Position numbers and translations under genes: made by a program. The notes beneath the pieces were generated by a model, which did not search any database, was not told the DNA's origin, and saw only the letters and a list, made by a program, of their open reading frames with translations. Shown here in pieces: positions 63,204 to 64,000 of a stretch of DNA of 64,000 nt. This stretch comes from Cryoendolithus antarcticus. Taxonomy: Eukaryota > Ascomycota > Dothideomycetes > Cladosporiales > Cladosporiaceae. The first letter of the stretch is position 1. Every line of letters starts with the position of its first letter. The stretch spans positions 1,302,001 through 1,366,000 of the forward strand of contig NAJO01000001.1 in NCBI GenBank assembly GCA_002077065.1, read 5' to 3'.

Positions 63204-64000
63204 TCAAGCAGCCACGCACTGCGCGTAGTAGGGATTCCACAGCTTACAAGTAAGCCCTGAAGCGCACTCAGTGGCGCCGGTCCATCCGATCCCACCACAC
63301 TTCTGGTAGATAGCAGCACTTGCGCCACCCGATGCCGCAGCGCTGGTAGTCGATGCAGCGACACTGGCAGTGGTGAGGATAGTCGGCGCAACTATCTCGG
63401 TAGACACGACGCTCCCAGTCGGCAACGCAACGCCGCTCGTCTTGCCAGTCGACGAAGCAGGTGTCGTGCTGTTCGTGTACGACGTCGCAATATCACTCAC
63501 AACCGGCACAGCCAGGCTCGAGGAAGCGGAGTGCGTGACCGTGATAGTGTTCGTGCACGACGCCGACGACGACGGCGCAGCAGTCACCGGCGCAGCGGTA
63601 CTGGAGAATCCCGTACCAATCGGCGCGGTACCGACAGGAGCCACAGCCGAGCCAGTGCCAACCGGTGAAACAACAACACTCGACGTGCTGTTCGCGAACG
63701 GAGGGACGACAACAGTGTTGTTCGAGCTGGAAGGCTTCGAGGTGATGAGCGTATTGATCGCCGCGATCTTGCCCGCGGCGTGCACAGCAGCCGCTACGAT
63801 GAGCGCCGAGGGGTTCGTGGACGTGATGCCCGGGAAGATGGAGGCGTCGACGACGAACAGGTTGTCCATGCCGTAGACTTTCGTGTTGGTATCGACGACT
63901 GCAGTCCCGTTCTTGAGTCCGGAGTCACGGCCCATCTTCGCGCTGCCCATCCAGTGGTTTCCGCTGCGCGCGCCGGTTGTGAGAGGGAGGCCGGCGAGGA
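63204..64000 (-). CDS. GMC oxidoreductase with C-terminal CBM1 (cellobiose dehydrogenase-like), 3' part
   Basis: The gene enters from beyond 64000 and ends with TAA at 63204-63206 (minus strand). The first visible codons are the end of the flavin domain: [12 protein letters not shown] with the catalytic His-Trp region, then [20 protein letters not shown] and [20 protein letters not shown], closely following cellobiose dehydrogenases. About 130 residues of Ser/Thr/Val-rich linker follow, then a fungal cellulose-binding module (CBM1) at 63207-63310: [17 protein letters not shown] and WNPYYAQC give the four Cys and the aromatic face. A cytochrome domain cannot be seen because the 5' part is outside the window. 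CDHs oxidise cello-oligosaccharides and feed electrons to lytic polysaccharide monooxygenases outside the cell. Confidence 0.9.
   Translation of the reverse strand, partial: LAGLPLTTGARSGNHWMGSAKMGRDSGLKNGTAVVDTNTKVYGMDNLFVVDASIFPGITSTNPSALIVAAAVHAAGKIAAINTLITSKPSSSNNTVVVPPFANSTSSVVVSPVGTGSAVAPVGTAPIGTGFSSTAAPVTAAPSSSASCTNTITVTHSASSSLAVPVVSDIATSYTNSTTPASSTGKTSGVALPTGSVVSTEIVAPTILTTASVAASTTSAAASGGASAAIYQKCGGIGWTGATECASGLTCKLWNPYYAQCVAA

Overview
The window looks like nuclear DNA of a filamentous ascomycete (Pezizomycotina), probably a Dothideomycete. The reasons are introns of about 50-80 nt with GTAAGT/GTATGT-type donors and CTAAC/CTGAC branch sites, many intronless long ORFs, and fungus-specific families (CYK3, DUF3405, DUF7580, bL19m, fungal POT1/Cdc13-domain protein, GMC oxidoreductase with CBM1). 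The class-level placement is inference. I see no transposon ORFs, no CRISPR, no rRNA and no convincing tRNA.

Layout. 1-8.6 kb is gene-poor: the 3' end of a gene with a C-terminal nuclear localisation signal, two DEDDh exonuclease paralogues (one frameshifted) and decayed coding fragments. 8.6-14.9 kb holds two conserved genes, a Mmc1-like mitochondrial protein and cytokinesis protein CYK3. 15.4-25.7 kb is an accessory block: a broken MpaB-like oxygenase gene followed by a tandem array of astacin-like metallopeptidases with one intact 8-exon gene, two full-length pseudogenes and two C-terminal fragments. 26.7-31.4 kb has an NmrA-like reductase, an orphan gene and a GMC oxidoreductase pseudogene. 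32.1-41.4 kb is conserved: a POT1/Cdc13-domain protein, an RA-PH protein and a GT25-like glycosyltransferase. 42-51.1 kb is a second accessory block: a secreted Cys-rich gene, a 5'-truncated DUF7580 gene and, divergent from it, a long C2H2 zinc-finger/ankyrin/zinc-ribbon locus, all interrupted by stops. 52.5-64 kb is conserved again: a coiled-coil protein, bL19m, a mitochondrial protein, a DUF3405 type II membrane protein, a METTL25-type methyltransferase and the 3' end of a GMC oxidoreductase with a CBM1 (cellobiose dehydrogenase-like).

How it fits together. Core housekeeping genes (mitochondrion, cytokinesis, signalling, Golgi glycosylation, RNA or protein methylation) alternate with islands of duplicated, rapidly decaying genes (secreted peptidases, oxidoreductases, NLR-associated families). 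Many accessory genes keep a continuous homologous reading frame broken by single stops where the expected codon is CAG, CAA, CGA or TGG. That is C:G-to-T:A change, compatible with repeat-induced point mutation (RIP) or plain decay. Exon boundaries were placed by eye from splice consensus and comparison between paralogues within the window; family names rest on recognition of motifs, not on a search.
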